A DNA stretch of 64,000 nucleotides from Planctomycetaceae bacterium (lineage in GTDB: Bacteria > Planctomycetota > Planctomycetia > Planctomycetales > Planctomycetaceae): NCBI GenBank assembly GCA_041398825.1, contig JAWKTX010000021.1, positions 16,629 through 80,628 on the forward strand. The letters run 5' to 3'. This document shows positions 52,641-61,363 of the stretch, piece by piece (position 1 is the stretch's first letter; each line of letters starts with the position of its first letter). The position numbers and the translations under genes are program-made. The notes below the pieces were generated by a model, which searched no databases, was not told the DNA's origin, and was given only the letters and a program-made list of their open reading frames with translations.

Positions 52641-53400
52641 GCCCACAATCTTCGAAGAACAGGATGCTCAACTGGCTCCGCTGATAAGAGTCATCTTCAA
52701 GCGTCATCGCCGCCGCTACGGGGCTCGTCGCATTGCCGAAGACCTCAAGGAGATGGGACATCACTGTGATCGTAGAAAGGTCTCGAATGTCATGAAAACA
52801 CTGAGATTAAAGGCAATTCAGCCGAAGTCGTTCGTTCCCAAAACGACAAAAAGTCGCCATCGGCTGGGATATTCGCCGAACCTGTTGCTCGATGCCGACG
52901 CACCAACAACGATCAATCAAATTTGGGTTGGAGACATCACTTACATCCCGCTGACGGACGGTACGTTTTGTTACATGGCGATGCTGATGGATCTGTTTTC
53001 CAGGCGGATCGTTGGTTGGCATCTGGATGACAACATGACGGAACAGCTTGTTCTCAAGGCACTGCGTTCGGCCATCAGAGACCGCCAGCCTGACGTTGGA
53101 TTGCTTCATCACACGGATCGAGGCGGCCAGTACGCCGGCAACGACTACCGATCGCTTCTTCGCCGAGCAGACGTAAAGCAAAGTATGAGTCGTCCTGACA
53201 ACTGTTATGACAACTCATTCATGGAAAGCTGCTTCGGAACGATCAAGAACGAACTCGAGATGACCGAATACCAAAGCAGGGCTGAGGCAAGGAAAGAAGT
53301 CTCAAAATACATCCGCTACTACGTCTACGAACGCAGACACTCCAGCCTCGAGTACAGGTCGCCAGCTCAGTTCGAACAGCTCATCAAACTCTCAAAATAA
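52543..53400 (+). CDS. IS3-family OrfB, DDE transposase
   Basis: 285 residues from GTG 52543; the frame is already open from 52492, upstream of it TAA 52489-52491. HTH_21-like region (RRYGARRIAEDLKEMGHHCDRRKV), then the integrase core: Asp in WVGDITYIPL, Asp in LHHTDRGGQYAG, Glu in NSFMESCFGTIKNE, giving the DDE triad. Stop TAA lies in the right inverted repeat. Normally made as OrfAB by a -1 frameshift, but here the frame of OrfB is +1 to OrfA (see the finding). Confidence 0.93.
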   Translation: MEAIVQEGHGNVSEVCRHLGVNRTSFYAWQAAEPTIFEEQDAQLAPLIRVIFKRHRRRYGARRIAEDLKEMGHHCDRRKVSNVMKTLRLKAIQPKSFVPKTTKSRHRLGYSPNLLLDADAPTTINQIWVGDITYIPLTDGTFCYMAMLMDLFSRRIVGWHLDDNMTEQLVLKALRSAIRDRQPDVGLLHHTDRGGQYAGNDYRSLLRRADVKQSMSRPDNCYDNSFMESCFGTIKNELEMTEYQSRAEARKEVSKYIRYYVYERRHSSLEYRSPAQFEQLIKLSK

Positions 53401-53435
53401 GAGAATGACCTGTCCCTGAAACCTGTACCACCTCA
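53397..53435 (-). repeat. right terminal inverted repeat of the IS
   Basis: 39 bp complement of the left end with 5 mismatches; includes the stop of orfB. Confidence 0.9.
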
Positions 53436-53702
53436 CTCGTCTCCAGCATGAGTAGCGACGACCTGAAGCAATTAGCCCGCTGGCTGAAGTCGCTCAGGCG
53501 TTCATGACTCGGCTTCAGCAATTCGGCCTGCATCACAAGCTGCAGACTGGCGAACATTGCTGGAAGAATTCCCTCAAATTGAACTATTCATAATGGGGTA
53601 ATCGTTGCAGCAAACCAAAGACCCGCGAGTATCCTTCTGTAGAAGAAGCTGGTCGAACACTGCCATTCCCCGGGGTTTAGAAACAGGTAAACAGGGCATT
53701 TC

Positions 53703-54754
53703 ATGACATCATCGAAAAATGACGCAGCTGATATATCTTCGGCTCCGAGTCGTGAGATTCACGTCGAAAAGGAAGGAACGGTTGTCTTGCGGATTGAATC
53801 GCCGCATCAGTCACGACGGGGCAACCGCGTTGTGATGCTGCTTCTGCTGCTCTCAATCCTGCTGAACGTCTGGTACATCGGGATTTATCCGAGTCTCTAT
53901 CAACCGCCCAGAATCCCTGAGGTGCATCTGCTTGGCACCAAAGGCGCTGCAGACCGGATTGCTGTTATCAATTTCACAGGAACAATTAGCCCTCCGTTTA
54001 CAGAACGATGGCTTCGCCAGATTGAAAAGGCGGCCGAAGATTCGAGTGTCAAAGGTGTTATTCTGGCGATCGACAGCCCGGGAGGTTTTGTCGCAGACAG
54101 CCACCAGATCTACCGACAACTTCAAACGCTGGCGGAGAAGAAACCTGTATATGCAGCGATGAAACGTATTGCCGCGTCCGGCGGTTACTACATTGCGATG
54201 GTATCGGGACAAAAGGCAGGATCTTCGCTGAACCGACGACCTGGACAGGTTCGATCGGGGTCATTGTGCCGAGATACAATGCAACGGAACTGGCATCCAG
54301 AATCGGGGTGAAAGTTGAGCCACTGGTAACGGGTCCGCTGAAAGATACGCTCAATCCGTTTCGAGACATGACGGCTCAGGAGCAACAAGTGTGGGCAGCC
54401 ATCATGGACGATTCATTCCAGCGATTCGTGGATGTAATCGCGGACAACCGTGAACAGCTTGGCCAGGAACAGGTACGAAGTCTGGCAACCGGACAAATCT
54501 ATACGGCCAGTCAAGCCCTGCAGAATCACATGATTGATCAACTGGGCTACGTCGAAGATGCTGCGGCTGCTCTCGCCGCGAAAATTCAGCTGGCCAAGTG
54601 GGAAGCTTTTGAATACCGGTCGACGCCAGGTCTTGTTGATGCGATCGTCGGATCAAAAGCCTCTGGCAGCTCTCTCGCCGATCAGATCCTTGACGCTTCA
54701 GTTCCGAAAGCCATGTATTACTGCTCCTGGAACACCTGGGTTCCAGCGAAGTAA
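53703..54754 (+). pseudogene. sppA: signal peptide peptidase SppA (S49), frameshifted
   Basis: One S49 family protease split in two frames. The first part (53703-54311) has an N-terminal anchor (RVVMLLLLLSILLNVWYIG), the strand-helix IAVINFTGTISPPF ... GVILAIDSPGGFVADS and the nucleophile motif RIAASGGYYIAM. From ~54211-54221 the family sequence (IFAEPTTWTGSIGVIVPRYN) continues in the other frame to 54754, with the catalytic Lys in TGPLKDTLNPFRDMT. The -1 base shift separates the Ser from the Lys, so no full enzyme is made as sequenced. A second start at 54266 could give a Lys-only fragment. Either a true inactivation or a one-base sequence error. Confidence 0.85.
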
Positions 54755-54764
54755 CCTTCTGTTT

Positions 54765-55328
54765 TCAATCGTCTTCCAGCAGCCGTTTAAGTCGTTCTGT
54801 CAACTCCTGCCTTGCGCGGTAAATTCGGCTTCTGACGGTACCCATTGGAATATCCAGAAGCTGACTGATTTCCTCGTACGATAATCCGTCTATTTCTTTC
54901 AGCACAAGCGGCTGCCGAAAGTCTTCGGGGATCTGGCTAAGTGCACTTCGAACCGAATTGATCTGCTCTGACCGCTCGATTCGATCAGACGGTGCGGCAT
55001 TTGAAGTGGCTTCGAAACCCGTCGCATCCGAATACGCTTCGAGGGAATTGCTGTTCAGTCGATTTTTTCGGGAACGACTGACCGCAACGTTGCGTGCAAT
55101 CCGATACAGCCACGAATAGAACTGTGACTCCTGACGAAATGTGTCGAGCTTGCGCCACGCCTGAATGAATGCCTGTTGCGCGATCTCCAGCGCATCCTCG
55201 CGAGAGCCTGTGGTGTGTTCAAGACTATGAATGAGCCGATCCTGATATCGAAACACCAGCTGTTCGTACGCCCGATCATTTCCGGCGACGGCTTCGCTGA
55301 TCAAAGAATCGTCTGGAGCAGAATCCAC
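54765..55328 (-). CDS. ECF sigma-70 factor
   Basis: 187 residues from GTG 55328. Region 2: YEQLVFRYQDRLIHSLEHTTGSREDALEIAQQAFIQAWRKLDTF and SQFYSWLYRIARNVAVSRSR; region 4: IPEDFRQPLVLKEIDGLSYEEISQLLDIPMGTVRSRIYRARQEL, with the HTH that reads the -35 box. Region 3 is absent, as in ECF factors. No anti-sigma factor lies beside it (sppA and a DegP-like gene flank), so its signal is unknown. Convergent with sppA. Confidence 0.95.
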   Translation of the reverse strand: MDSAPDDSLISEAVAGNDRAYEQLVFRYQDRLIHSLEHTTGSREDALEIAQQAFIQAWRKLDTFRQESQFYSWLYRIARNVAVSRSRKNRLNSNSLEAYSDATGFEATSNAAPSDRIERSEQINSVRSALSQIPEDFRQPLVLKEIDGLSYEEISQLLDIPMGTVRSRIYRARQELTERLKRLLEDD

Positions 55329-55383
55329 TCATCAAGCCCGCTGTTTGCCCAAAAAGACTGCCGAGCCGATACTCCATTTCGAT

Positions 55384-56583
55384 TCAGAGCAGGATCATCG
55401 GCGGCTTCAGGGTAACAGAAACCTGACCTGTCTGTGTACCTCGAAGTATGTCCAGAATAATGACATCCCCGGCAGATCGGCTGCGAATTGCCTTTTGTAA
55501 CTCCGTGCCGGTTCGAATAGGCTTGCCGTCTATTGCAAGAACCAGGTCTCCAAGAACGATTTCCGACCGGCTGAGACGCATTCCTACCAATCCCGCTTCT
55601 GCCGCAGCAGTCCTTGCATAGACGTTGCGAATGATCGGTCCCTTCTGGAGAATTTCCTCCGGGATGCCAAAACTTCGGGCTTCATCCGGGTCAAGAATTC
55701 CCACTCCAAGTTCGGCCGACGGTGCCTGGCTGGCAACCTGCATCACCTCATCTACGGCAGCAAGAACATCGTCTACGGGCACGGCAAATCCTAGTCCTGC
55801 GGAGGCACCAGATGTCGATACGATGGCAGTATTGACGCCGATCAGTAAACCGGCACTGTCCAGAAGTGGCCCTCCCGAATTTCCAGGATTAATTGCCGCA
55901 TCGGTCTGAATCAACCCATTCAGAAACTCATTGTCCTGGTCGCCAGTGGCGACACTCCGATCAAGTCCCCCAATCACACCTGTTGATAGAGTGCGGTCAA
56001 ATCCAAATGGATTTCCGATGGCAAGTACCTTTTGGCCCACCTTCAGGTCACTGGATTTGCCAACGGTAATCGGGGTCAGTTGTGACGGCTTTGCGGCTAT
56101 CTTCAGTACGGCAATATCGCGTTTGTAAACAGCCCCGATGAACTGAGCGTCCCAGACGGTGGAATCTGCAAGCTGAACCTCCAACTGCGTCCTTGTTCCG
56201 TCTTTCCGAAGCACAGCATCACGAACCACGTGAAGGTTGGTAATGATATGGCCTTCCTCGTCCCATACAAAACCTGTGCCTGACGCCAATTCCTGTTCCG
56301 CAATCACTCCAAACCGAACTGGTCGAAACCCCTTGCTTCGAACGAATACAACGCTTGGAGTCGCGTTTTGAAAGACTTCGATCGTCGCCTTTTCGTCCGC
56401 ACCTAACTCGCCACGCGATACAACGACGCGCGGCGTGTAGTCGGGCCGATTGTTGACCGTGCTGCTGACCGTGCGGAACGCAAGGACAGCAATCAGGATC
56501 ACCAGGACAACCACCAGCCAGCCGTTCGCTGCTGCACCAGGATTCTGTGGATGATTATGTTCGCTGGAAAACGGCTGCGACAT
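55384..56583 (-). CDS. DegP/HtrA-like membrane-anchored serine protease with PDZ domain
   Basis: 399 residues. A transmembrane anchor (~19-38) precedes a trypsin-like domain with HVV (ITNLHVVRDAV), Asp (KRDIAVLKIA) and Ser (NPGNSGGPLL) in order, and one C-terminal PDZ domain (GIPEEILQKGPIIRNVYARTAAAEAGLVGMRLS ... GDLVLAIDGKPIRTG). Periplasmic quality-control protease by family. It shares direction with the ECF sigma factor gene downstream (56 bp apart), which may therefore be under envelope-stress control; that is inference. Confidence 0.93.
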   Translation of the reverse strand: MSQPFSSEHNHPQNPGAAANGWLVVVLVILIAVLAFRTVSSTVNNRPDYTPRVVVSRGELGADEKATIEVFQNATPSVVFVRSKGFRPVRFGVIAEQELASGTGFVWDEEGHIITNLHVVRDAVLRKDGTRTQLEVQLADSTVWDAQFIGAVYKRDIAVLKIAAKPSQLTPITVGKSSDLKVGQKVLAIGNPFGFDRTLSTGVIGGLDRSVATGDQDNEFLNGLIQTDAAINPGNSGGPLLDSAGLLIGVNTAIVSTSGASAGLGFAVPVDDVLAAVDEVMQVASQAPSAELGVGILDPDEARSFGIPEEILQKGPIIRNVYARTAAAEAGLVGMRLSRSEIVLGDLVLAIDGKPIRTGTELQKAIRSRSAGDVIILDILRGTQTGQVSVTLKPPMILL

Positions 56584-56613
56584 TACTGATCCTGCAATAT
56601 TCTAAGCTGCGAC

Positions 56614-57408
56614 TCAATTCAGGCGTCCATCGAGCTTCTCGACGATTTCCGAAAGGGCTTCCGCCATCCGATGCCTGAGCTTTTCCGGCTGATCGTCAAG
56701 CGCGTCCATCACATCTTCTGTCAATGCCCTGTTCAGACGCTCCAGCATTGTAGCCGCTTTTTTCCAAAGCTGCTCTGGTGTGAGGGGTGCTCGGTTTGTT
56801 GCATCATGATCGGTATCCCGCACAGCAGCGGGCACAGTTGTCGCATCGGCTTTGAATGGAGCATAACCATCTGATTCTCGGGCGGCTCCTGCCATGGTTG
56901 GATTCATTTCACGATCTGCCACTGCCACACCTGCTCGTGGCCCCTGCCCCGGCGTCAGATAAGACGAGGGATCGACAACCGTGCTCAACGGAATGCTGGA
57001 CGTATCAAAACCGATAGGGGCGGCCCACTCCGAGTATCCGTCCGACGACTCTGCGAACAGGTCTTCACCTCTTTGTGCACGCCGCCAGGCCCGCATCTCA
57101 GCCACTGTGGCATCGGACGACTGAGCCCATTCGAGGCAATCTTCGGCATCGTCCCAATTGAGAGCCACATAGAAAAATGACCACTTTAGCCCGACATAAT
57201 TCTTGTAGATTGCACCAAAAGCATCCCAAACTCGCCGTCGCTGGTAAATCTGATCGCCGCTGAGCCCAACCATTTGTCCAAAATCAGAGTCCGTTCGGCC
57301 CTTGGCATAACGCTGTGTCCACTGAGAAGCGCATTCACCCACGACCCAATTGCATTGACTAACCGCTTCTCGAGCTACGGATACCAGGTGTTCTTCAGAC
57401 TGGGCCAC
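56614..57408 (-). CDS. conserved hypothetical protein, Trp-rich N-terminus
   Basis: 264 residues from GTG 57408, with AAGGGAAATTCACC before it. The N-terminal ~105 residues are compact and Trp-rich (CNWVVGECASQWTQRYAKGRTDSDFGQMVGLSGDQIYQRRRVWDAFG ... LNWDDAEDCLEWAQSSD), resembling a HTH-like or coiled domain. The middle is disordered (PSSYLTPGQGP), and the C-terminus (MLERLNRALTEDVMDALDDQPEKLRHRMAEALSEIVEKL) is helical. No signal peptide. No family recognised. 31 bp from the protease gene, same strand. Confidence 0.75.
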   Translation of the reverse strand: MAQSEEHLVSVAREAVSQCNWVVGECASQWTQRYAKGRTDSDFGQMVGLSGDQIYQRRRVWDAFGAIYKNYVGLKWSFFYVALNWDDAEDCLEWAQSSDATVAEMRAWRRAQRGEDLFAESSDGYSEWAAPIGFDTSSIPLSTVVDPSSYLTPGQGPRAGVAVADREMNPTMAGAARESDGYAPFKADATTVPAAVRDTDHDATNRAPLTPEQLWKKAATMLERLNRALTEDVMDALDDQPEKLRHRMAEALSEIVEKLDGRLN

Positions 57409-57816
57409 GGTGAATTTCCCTTGTGGTTCGGTTTAAAGTGGTTCAATTGACTATGCATTGGCAAACATCAAGGAAGCCACAGCGTTGAAATTTCGCTGCC
57501 CGGATCCCTGACCTCAGCCATGCTACCCCCGGAAAAACCCGGAATCTACTGGGTTAATTGCGAACCACTGGAATTCCGGGAGGTCCTTTCCAGAGACCTC
57601 ACCCACTGGATGCATTCGGATCAGTTTGCCTGAACCCCGAATCTCAACGCTTCGTCGGTCGGGAATCCGGTAAGAAAAACTGAAGCACAGTGGACCGACG
57701 GACGATAAATTCGCTATAAACCGCCTGGCTGGGCCATTCACCTGGATTAACCCAGGTTGTCTACCCGGCAGGTTTGCTGCACGTATTTGGCGTGGCGAAC
57801 GCAGGCAATACAACCA
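57409..57816. other. 408-bp intergenic region before tRNA-Cys
   Basis: Should hold the promoter of the tRNA-Cys gene (plus) and that of the hypothetical gene (minus). No gene-like frame is supported. Confidence 0.5.
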
Positions 57817-57889
57817 GGGGCGGTAGCCAAGTGGCTAAGGCAACGGATTGCAAATCCGTCATGCGCGGGTTCGACTCCCGCTCGCCCCT
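57817..57889 (+). tRNA. tRNA-Cys (anticodon GCA)
   Basis: 73 nt cloverleaf: acceptor GGGGCGG paired with the 3' side (one G-U), D stem GCC/GGC, anticodon stem ACGGA/TCCGT with loop TTGCAAA (anticodon GCA), T stem GCGGG/CCCGC with TTCGACT. Discriminator T. CCA is not encoded and must be added by CCA transferase. Confidence 0.95.
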
Positions 57890-57892
57890 CTC

Positions 57893-57932
57893 AAACCCCG
57901 CATTCTGTCCAGCGCAGAATGCGGGGTTTTTC
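57893..57932 (+). terminator. terminator after tRNA-Cys
   Basis: AAACCCCGCATTCTG pairs with CAGAATGCGGGGTTT around a short loop, then TTT. It ends 43 nt after the tRNA. Confidence 0.9.
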
Positions 57933-58095
57933 GTCACTGGGCCATCTTTCTCTCGTGAACCATCGTTCGGATGAAGTGTCTCAACTGTTGAAGTCGCACG
58001 ATGGAAATCCCAGCGTCCCGATTCCTTCAGTAAATCCTGCACCCAAACTTGAAGTGGTTAGTTTCGCTGAGTATCTTGCCCGCGTTGATCGTTTT

Positions 58096-58170
58096 GGTGG
58101 CTATAGCTCAGTTGGTTAGAGCGCCAGATTGTGGTTCTGGAGGTCGCCGGTTCGAGACCGGTTAGCCACC
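58096..58170 (+). tRNA. tRNA-His (anticodon GTG)
   Basis: 75 nt, GGTGGCTATAGCTCAG start with the extra 5' G typical of tRNA-His paired to C73, anticodon stem CCAGA/TCTGG with loop TTGTGGT (anticodon GTG), T arm GCCGG/CCGGT with TTCGAGA, 3' side TAGCCACC. CCA not encoded. Confidence 0.95.
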
Positions 58171-58173
58171 CTC

Positions 58174-58204
58174 AAACGCCTGAGAATCTCTCAGGCGTTT
58201 TTTC
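58174..58204 (+). terminator. terminator after tRNA-His
   Basis: A perfect 12-bp stem AAACGCCTGAGA / TCTCAGGCGTTT with loop ATC, then TTT. Confidence 0.92.
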
Positions 58205-58257
58205 ATGCCCACATTCGTGCCGTGCGCAGCCGCACCGTTCAAGCGTGCCCACAATTA

Positions 58258-60852
58258 TCACTGGGCCAATTGATTAATTTCGAACAGCAACGTCGCTCGC
58301 AGCTCATCGATTGTCTTCGGGTCGCTGACTTTTTTCTGGTTGCGATCGGTAACGTAGAAAACGTCGACAACCTGATCGATATGCGTGGCAATTCGCGCCA
58401 GACGAATCTCAAGTTGCCGATCAAACAAAGTCCGGGCCAACGTATACAGCAGACCCTGGCTGTCGCTGGCAAAGATATCGATCACCGTGAATCGCTCTGA
58501 GCAGTCATTGTCAATCGTCACCTGAGGTTCAGTCAGCGGAACAGGGTTCCTGTTCGATTTGAACTGAAACAGAGTGCTTCGTCGGAAGACGCTCTCGACA
58601 GATTTTTTCGCGATGAGAACATCGGTAATGGCCTGGGCGACATCTTCTATTCGAGATGAAGGCACTGCTCCGGAGAAATCGTTATCCGTCACTCTGAATG
58701 CGGCAACAAGTGTGGAATCGGCCGTCGTACAAATCTGAGCGGCATGAATATCCATTCGCAGCCCAGACAAGACTCCTGCGATCTTATGAAAACTTCCGCT
58801 CTCGTATCGCTCCGCTGCAAAAACACGATATCCAACCGTGTGAGTCTCGGGATCGTATTCAGCTTCAATCTTTACATCCGTCTGATTCAGTTGTTGAATC
58901 ATATCCAGATCCCGCGCGATACGGCTGGGATCCTCGGTCATCAGATAAAAAGCCGGCAAAGCATCCAACTGTTCGTCGATCCAGCGTGGCCAATGCCCCT
59001 CGTCATGATCCATGCCAATGGGGACAATTGATCCGCGAACCGTATCACGAATGATCTTCAGCCTCTCCTGCTCCAGGTGATTGTAAGGACGTCCGCTCAG
59101 AACCTGCATGGTTCGATTGTAGAGATCGGCAAGAAGTTCGCCCTTCCAGTCAGACCAGACATCCGGCCCCACGGCACGAATATCGGCAACAGTCAGGACA
59201 TAAAGCATACGCAGCAACTCAGGTGCACCCACCAGTCGTGCGAATTCGACCAGCACACCCGGGTCTGAAATATCGCGGCGAAATGCAAGATTTGGCATCA
59301 CGAGATGGTGTTTGACCAGAAACACCAGCATGTTCTTCTTGTTCTCTGCCATTTGCAGTCGGGATGCAACTGATAAGCACATCTCTGCACCGACAAGACT
59401 ATGATCTCCCTCACGACCTTTCCCGATGTCATGCATCAGCAGCGCTAAATGCAGCGTCGCGCGGTGTCGGACGGTCTGATAGGCCGAACCAACGGGCGAA
59501 GTGTCATTCGCGAACGAAACGATTTCGTCCATTGCCTTCAGTGTGTGTTCATCCACCGTAAACTGATGATACTGATTGAACTGAATCAGACATCGGATCT
59601 CGGCAAACTCCGGAATCAGCCATTCCAACACGCCCGTCTCGTACATCTGACGCAGCGCGTCGGGCAAACCATCCGTGTTTCGCAGCAGTGAACGAAACCG
59701 GCGAGTGACTTCGTGATCCATTTCAGACGGCAATTCAGCCGCGATCAACCCAAGATGTTTGCGAAGGGATGGAGACAGCGGAATGCGTGCCTCAGCTGCT
59801 GCAACAAACAGATCCAGAATTTTCAGCGGATCATTTTTCAGTGTTCCCAGTTCATCCTGGGGCAGCGAGAGTGAGCCATCTGTGATCAGAAACCCTTTGC
59901 CAGTTCGCTGTGGCCGGATGGTACTCCGCAGGCGAGAAAACAATGTCGGCTTCTTGCCAAATTCCGTTACTCGGCGAGCAATCTCAGACACTCGGGATGT
60001 ATGCGAGAAATACTCCTGCATGAACGCCTCAACGGCCTTCGCAGTGTCATGAATTCCCGGAAATTTCCGTTTGGCCAGCTCAACCTGCAAATCCCGGTTC
60101 AGGACATCCTGCCGCATGTGACGGGCACAATGCAGGTCAAGCCGCACTCCCGTCAGATACTCGTCCGCCTGCTGAAGTGTCGCCAGTTCATCCTGGCTGA
60201 CTTCACGATGCGAATGGAGGGCGTCCAGATCAGCATCGCCATACCGAGCGAACGAAACCCACTGCAACAAATGAAGATCTCGAAGCCCGCCGGGCGATTT
60301 CTTGATATCCGGTTCGAGCTGATTGACAGAATTGCCCCGTGACATCCACTCATCACGTCGTGCAGACACACATCGCTCAATCAGACGCTGGGGTTTCTCA
60401 CGAAGCACGCGACCAAAAACCTGTTCGCGCGTGTAATCGAGCAATGTGACGGACCCGCAGAGGTACCGCATGCTGATCAGCGATGTAGCGAACTGAACGT
60501 CCTCGGATGCAAACCGAATGACATCCGCAGGCGTACGAATGCTGTGCCCAGGCTGCAGTCTTGCGTCCCAGAAAGATCGCACCACCGCTGACAGGATCTC
60601 GCCGACCTCCGCATCACATTTCGGATCGGTGATGAACAGGAGGTCCACATCCGAATACGGCGCAGGGCGACGCCGACCGTTACCGCCGACAGCAACCATG
60701 CAGAATGAAGCAGACAGCCCGGGCCGTCCCTTCATCTGCAGATGGCTTTCAACGATTTCAGTAAGAAGCAGATCGATCTGGTCCGAAAACCAATGACAGG
60801 TTTCGATCGCAGAGCTTCCCGCAACACGGCGCTCACTGACTGCATTCTGCAA
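58258..60852 (-). CDS. glnD: [protein-PII] uridylyltransferase / uridylyl-removing enzyme
   Basis: 864 residues from the in-frame TTG 60852; there is no ATG between the preceding in-frame TAG (60940-60942) and residue ~40, so the true start is TTG or another rare codon upstream. Nucleotidyltransferase: VAVGGNGRRRPAPYSDVDLLF (usual GGYGRxEL with altered bases but SDxDLL kept). Central helical region, then the HD phosphohydrolase motif LLMHDIGKGREGDHS and two C-terminal ACT domains (~680-760, ~790-864). It uridylylates GlnB at low glutamine and removes UMP at high glutamine. Operon with amt and glnB. Confidence 0.93.
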   Translation of the reverse strand: MQNAVSERRVAGSSAIETCHWFSDQIDLLLTEIVESHLQMKGRPGLSASFCMVAVGGNGRRRPAPYSDVDLLFITDPKCDAEVGEILSAVVRSFWDARLQPGHSIRTPADVIRFASEDVQFATSLISMRYLCGSVTLLDYTREQVFGRVLREKPQRLIERCVSARRDEWMSRGNSVNQLEPDIKKSPGGLRDLHLLQWVSFARYGDADLDALHSHREVSQDELATLQQADEYLTGVRLDLHCARHMRQDVLNRDLQVELAKRKFPGIHDTAKAVEAFMQEYFSHTSRVSEIARRVTEFGKKPTLFSRLRSTIRPQRTGKGFLITDGSLSLPQDELGTLKNDPLKILDLFVAAAEARIPLSPSLRKHLGLIAAELPSEMDHEVTRRFRSLLRNTDGLPDALRQMYETGVLEWLIPEFAEIRCLIQFNQYHQFTVDEHTLKAMDEIVSFANDTSPVGSAYQTVRHRATLHLALLMHDIGKGREGDHSLVGAEMCLSVASRLQMAENKKNMLVFLVKHHLVMPNLAFRRDISDPGVLVEFARLVGAPELLRMLYVLTVADIRAVGPDVWSDWKGELLADLYNRTMQVLSGRPYNHLEQERLKIIRDTVRGSIVPIGMDHDEGHWPRWIDEQLDALPAFYLMTEDPSRIARDLDMIQQLNQTDVKIEAEYDPETHTVGYRVFAAERYESGSFHKIAGVLSGLRMDIHAAQICTTADSTLVAAFRVTDNDFSGAVPSSRIEDVAQAITDVLIAKKSVESVFRRSTLFQFKSNRNPVPLTEPQVTIDNDCSERFTVIDIFASDSQGLLYTLARTLFDRQLEIRLARIATHIDQVVDVFYVTDRNQKKVSDPKTIDELRATLLFEINQLAQ

Positions 60853-60939
60853 TGCCTCAACAGTTTCGCGCCGGCGCTGCGTGTCTCCGCTGGAACCAGA
60901 GTGATTGATGTGGGTGTTCAGTGGATTATTCCAAACCGA

Positions 60940-61278
60940 CTAGATGGCTTCTTCGCCCATCTCACCGGTTCGAATGCGAACCACCTGTTCGAGTGAACTT
61001 ACAAAGATCTTGCCATCCCCAATGGAACCAGTTCGCGCTGATTCACAAATGGCGTTGATGGCGGCATCGACTTCAGAATCGTTCACAACGACTTCCAGTT
61101 TTACTTTCGGCATGAAGTCAACGGTGTACTCAGCACCGCGGTACGTTTCTTTGTGCCCGCGCTGACGACCAAATCCTCTGACTTCCGTCACGGTCATGCC
61201 ATTGACTCCGATGCCAGTCAACGCTGTCTTCACATCTTCAAGCTTATAGTGACGAATCACAGCTTCCAGTTTTTTCAT
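60940..61278 (-). CDS. glnB: P-II nitrogen regulatory protein
   Basis: 112 residues from ATG 61278 (a longer frame to 61314 lacks the family N-terminus). MKKLEAVIRHYKLEDVKTAL and the T-loop RGHKETYRGAEYTVDFMPK with the uridylylated Tyr (GAEY), and C-terminal TGSIGDGKIFVSSLEQVVRIRTGEMGEEAI are the PII signatures. GlnB trimer senses 2-oxoglutarate, ATP and, via GlnD, glutamine, and controls the AmtB channel and other partners. Situated between amt (85 bp) and glnD on the minus strand. Confidence 0.97.
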   Translation of the reverse strand: MKKLEAVIRHYKLEDVKTALTGIGVNGMTVTEVRGFGRQRGHKETYRGAEYTVDFMPKVKLEVVVNDSEVDAAINAICESARTGSIGDGKIFVSSLEQVVRIRTGEMGEEAI

Positions 61279-61363
61279 GGTTCTAACTTTCGCACGATCT
61301 TTTGAGATTCGCAATCCAGACCGAAGTCTGCAGGTTAAACATAATACGGAAGACCAACGATGG

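Larger units (their letters stand above)
52159..53435 (+). mobile_element. IS3-family insertion sequence with 3-bp target duplication
   Basis: 1277 bp, bounded by 39-bp inverted repeats that match at 34 of 39 positions, starting TGAGGTGGTACAGG and ending with its complement (TG...CA ends as in IS3). The trinucleotide CTC is repeated just outside both ends (52156-52158 and 53436-53438), consistent with a 3-bp target duplication. It carries orfA and orfB with HTH and DDE transposase domains. It interrupts the end of the preceding hypothetical gene. Confidence 0.92.

Noticed and set aside
52224..53400. Reading orfA plus orfB as an active OrfAB fusion by a single -1 slip
   Set aside because: orfB lies in the +1 frame relative to orfA at the slippery site, so the usual single slip cannot join them in this copy.
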